Source: Balneolales bacterium
GTDB taxonomy: Bacteria > Bacteroidota > Rhodothermia > Balneolales > Balneolaceae
Direction of reading: 5' to 3'
Length of the DNA: 6,988 nucleotides
Assembly (NCBI GenBank): GCA_030830725.1
Contig: JAURMN010000005.1
Span: forward strand, 1 to 6,988
The notes under the pieces are model-generated. The model searched no databases and was not told the origin of the DNA. It worked only from the letters and a program-made list of their open reading frames with translations. Position 1 is the stretch's first letter; the number at the start of each line of letters is the position of its first letter. Made by a program: the position numbers and the translations under genes. Positions 6,501 through 6,988 of the stretch are shown here, piece after piece.

Positions 6501-6988
6501 CTTTTCAATCCCACTAATTAACCATTATGTTGGAGTTATAAATCTTGAGCCTAATACTGAATATGAGATTACCATAGATGCAAGATCTGCTTTAAATGAC
6601 ATGATAAGATCCGAGTCGACGATTTTTTCAACGCTCGACTCTGAATTTGAAACTCTTCAAGATGTGTCTGGTAATCTCTACTCCACAATACAAATTGGCG
6701 ATCGTCAATGGATGGCTGAAAATCTTCGAACAAATAAGTATAGAAATGGGCAAGGACTTTTGACTTTTGCAAATCAAGGCTGGTTTAATGGTTGGGGAGC
6801 TTATCAATGGAAATTTGAGAACATCTTCAGAGTCAAGAACAGACTCAAGGGGTTTACTTACAACACTCAAGCCATCATAAACCCAACTGGAATTTGCCCC
6901 TCAGGATGGTCAATCCCTACCAGAGAAGAGTGGCTAAACCTGATTGCAGAACTTGGAGGCGCTGATGTGGCCGGAGAAAAAGTGTTAG
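3589..6988 (+). CDS. Partial multimodular surface protein: four FISUMP domains alternating with three Fn3-like spacers
   Basis: The frame is open for 1133 codons from ATG 3589 to the right edge. The TAG in the last three bases is out of frame (the last codon is TTA at 6985-6987), so the C-terminus is unseen. Residues 1-14 (MISLIMLMVTMISM) are hydrophobic and probably a signal sequence, though without the usual Lys/Arg. FISUMP modules (TIGR02145/Fib_succ_major type) lie at residues ~37-242, 365-562, 696-908 and 1023 to the edge. Each opens with D(I/V)xGNxY and W(M/F)AxNL and has a CPxGWx(V/I)P motif; the three complete ones end near (I/V)RC. Between them, at ~245-360, 565-690 and 912-1021, are fibronectin-III-like spacers with LSPATDYQLRAYA, LSSGTEYYARAYA and LEPNTEYEI signatures. 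FISUMP proteins are typically exported, lipid-anchored or T9SS-sorted, and their function is largely unknown; adhesion or glycan binding is an inference. An in-frame TAA at 3574-3576 excludes upstream starts; ATGs at 3604, 3610, 3619 and 3628 are alternatives. No Shine-Dalgarno is visible. Confidence 0.88.
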   Translation, partial: MISLIMLMVTMISMTPNVDVFQSEQPQISSNTTDTTVTDIDGNVYETVRIGHQIWMAENLRTSRFRDGSEIPNIQNKEAWNSNTIGAWVNYDHDVANDSIYGKLYNFKAISNPAGVCPEGWQVPSNDEFLELIEHLGGNSVAGGKLKATGDLTNGTGLWVHPNGSATNQSGFSAIPGGEYYSNNDVFKDIGRYAKFWTASPTGQLSYGSPTYFAHYLTSAYGLTSQFWSYSNGGYSIRCTQEVAPPTILDETIIVRGTTKALIQSFLSIDDEHTPTEIGVIWGRANSASPLLTVQNADGRIQSSSSERGTHEVYITNLSPATDYQLRAYAFVVDTAGTSQAVYSNIMRITTLNPDSLEYPGTLMVQDIEGNDYPIVEINGVNWFAKNLYVSSYRDGTPIPGVTSETASEWGSGGGKWVSVNYDSTHDATIGKLYNGQSVRWWRGVCPAGWIVPTKSELEGLRDFLGDYTTAGGPLKSTGTIQDGDGLWKAPNTGATNTTGFSAVPAGRYHSGQFEQTTAFAYIWSRSISSDFQHYVNLYNSSTTFWMAYDNYKFYNSVRCMRSSPIEFPQTATVVTMPEPTTLTQTLAVLQGSATPDGDGEISEWGVVLATHSTPTIQDVKLDANDPIHFIMDGNRTSDPDSTGSFSSSPDSYKVLATGLSSGTEYYARAYAIIDGNISYGNSISFETNGSSTPTVTDIDGNVYATIQIGDQEWMAENLRVSRFNDSTLVPNLAELTTPLSERTPGWLSYENNANYEQVYGKLYNWAVVEGDQNICPDGWRVPTRSDWAKLVRAINPSISFSINSGTVSDLRVKGNDFWIETTNTNSSGFSLLPSGIWTPEDGFSGAHEVPMTENVFTEPWTSFRIAYNGNMYPYHVNLTENSSPLFLYEEYGMDEVDTPARSVRCLKGPRKRTPVANVDSVSQVGETFADIDWSLEEGETALTYHEIFVSKKGSPEKVSRYAASQSIRLDFSIPLINHYVGVINLEPNTEYEITIDARSALNDMIRSESTIFSTLDSEFETLQDVSGNLYSTIQIGDRQWMAENLRTNKYRNGQGLLTFANQGWFNGWGAYQWKFENIFRVKNRLKGFTYNTQAIINPTGICPSGWSIPTREEWLNLIAELGGADVAGEKVL
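3697..4314 (+). repeat. FISUMP module 1 of the large plus-strand gene
   Basis: Protein residues ~37-242. It begins VTDIDGNVYETVRIG and continues with WMAENLRTSRF, IGAWVNYD, YGKLYNFKAI, GVCPEGWQVPS, LGGNSVAGGKLKATG, NQSGFSAIPGG, FWTASP and YSIRCTQE. All the hallmark family segments are present, so this looks like an intact module. Its two cysteines are residues 117 and 239. The opening 75 bases (3697-3771) match module 3 (5674-5748) at about 59 of 75 positions, by hand count. Confidence 0.85.
4681..5274 (+). repeat. FISUMP module 2 of the large plus-strand gene
   Basis: Protein residues ~365-562. It begins VQDIEGNDYPIVEING and continues with WFAKNLYVSSYRDG, WVSVNYD, IGKLYNGQSV, GVCPAGWIVPT, AGGPLKSTG, NTTGFSAVPAGRY, IWSRS and NSVRCMRSS. 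It is the most divergent in its opening (WFAKNLY where the other three have WMAENLR) but keeps the rest of the family pattern. Cysteines are residues 446 and 560. Confidence 0.85.
5674..6312 (+). repeat. FISUMP module 3 of the large plus-strand gene
   Basis: Protein residues ~696-908. It begins VTDIDGNVYATIQIG and continues with WMAENLRVSRF, GWLSYEN, YGKLYNWAVV, ICPDGWRVPT, NSSGFSLLPSG and SVRCLKG. The usual LGG..AGGKLKATG segment is replaced by a divergent stretch (INPSISFSINSGTVSDLRVKG), so the middle of this module has drifted. Cysteines are residues 776 and 906. Its opening is the closest relative of module 1. Confidence 0.83.
6655..6988 (+). repeat. FISUMP module 4, cut by the right edge
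   Basis: Protein residues ~1023-1133. It begins LQDVSGNLYSTIQIG and continues with WMAENLRTNKYRNG, FTYNTQAI, GICPSGWSIPT, LIAELGG and AGEKVL. The sequence ends in the segment equivalent to AGGKLK of module 1, so roughly half the module lies beyond the window. The GKLYN motif of the other modules is altered to KGFTYN here. The one visible cysteine is residue 1103; its partner would be expected past the edge. Confidence 0.8.

Noticed and set aside
3644..6870. Short open frames in other frames and on the minus strand across the FISUMP gene (for example 4308-4532, 4847-5083, 6218-6442, 6628-6870)
   Set aside because: They are shadows of the continuous plus-strand frame, whose domain motifs are clear throughout.
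6986..6988. TAG at the last three bases as the stop of the FISUMP gene
   Set aside because: It is out of frame; the last full codon is TTA (6985-6987), and the FISUMP module 4 is incomplete at this point.
3697..6988. The repeated FISUMP segments as a CRISPR array or DNA-level tandem repeat
   Set aside because: The repeats are about 1 kb apart, diverged at DNA level and preserved as protein domains, so they are coding duplications.
1..6988. Transposase, integrase, phage, tRNA, rRNA or defence-system genes
   Set aside because: None of the three reading frames or the single intergenic region shows motifs of such elements.

Overview
The window holds two minus-strand genes and one large plus-strand gene, separated by a divergent intergenic region of about 100 bases. 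All three products appear to be exported or membrane-anchored. No RNA gene, mobile element or CRISPR array could be recognised. Two of the three genes run off the window: the left one lacks its C-terminus and the right one lacks its C-terminus.

The likely host belongs to the Bacteroidota/Rhodothermota/Balneolota/Ignavibacteriota side of the FCB group. The best clue is the C-terminal NYPNPFNPTT...GVYLVRL...K domain of the 1220-3484 product, a type A sorting domain of the type IX secretion system (T9SS). The 'YPNPFNPTT' variant is typical of Rhodothermota, Balneolota and Ignavibacteriota more than of classical Bacteroidetes. The FISUMP ('Fibrobacter succinogenes major paralogous') modules on the right fit the same broad group. 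The exact lineage is an inference.

Layout: (1) 1-1185, minus, a partial protein of at least 395 residues with a short N-terminal hydrophobic stretch, an extracytoplasmic Kelch/beta-propeller-like region, one transmembrane helix and the start of a cytoplasmic part cut by the left edge. (2) 1220-3484, minus, a complete 754-residue secreted protein: signal peptide, two beta-sandwich-like regions, a PQQ/WD-like beta-propeller and a T9SS sorting domain. It lies 34 bases upstream of gene 1 in the same direction, so the two probably form one transcript. (3) 3485-3588, an AT-rich divergent promoter region. (4) 3589 to beyond 6988, plus, at least 1133 residues: a modular surface protein with four FISUMP modules (the fourth cut by the edge) alternating with three fibronectin-III-like spacers.

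The genes look like a cluster of cell-surface or secreted beta-rich proteins: a T9SS-exported propeller co-transcribed with a membrane-anchored propeller protein that may sense or signal, beside a divergently transcribed multidomain adhesin-like protein. No enzyme active site was recognised in any of them. The most informative observations are the strict FISUMP/Fn3 alternation, the exact placement of two cysteines per complete FISUMP module with none in the spacers, and the fall in GC content at the third spacer. I do not see convincing evidence of a wholly new biological system; the window reads as accessory surface-protein DNA.
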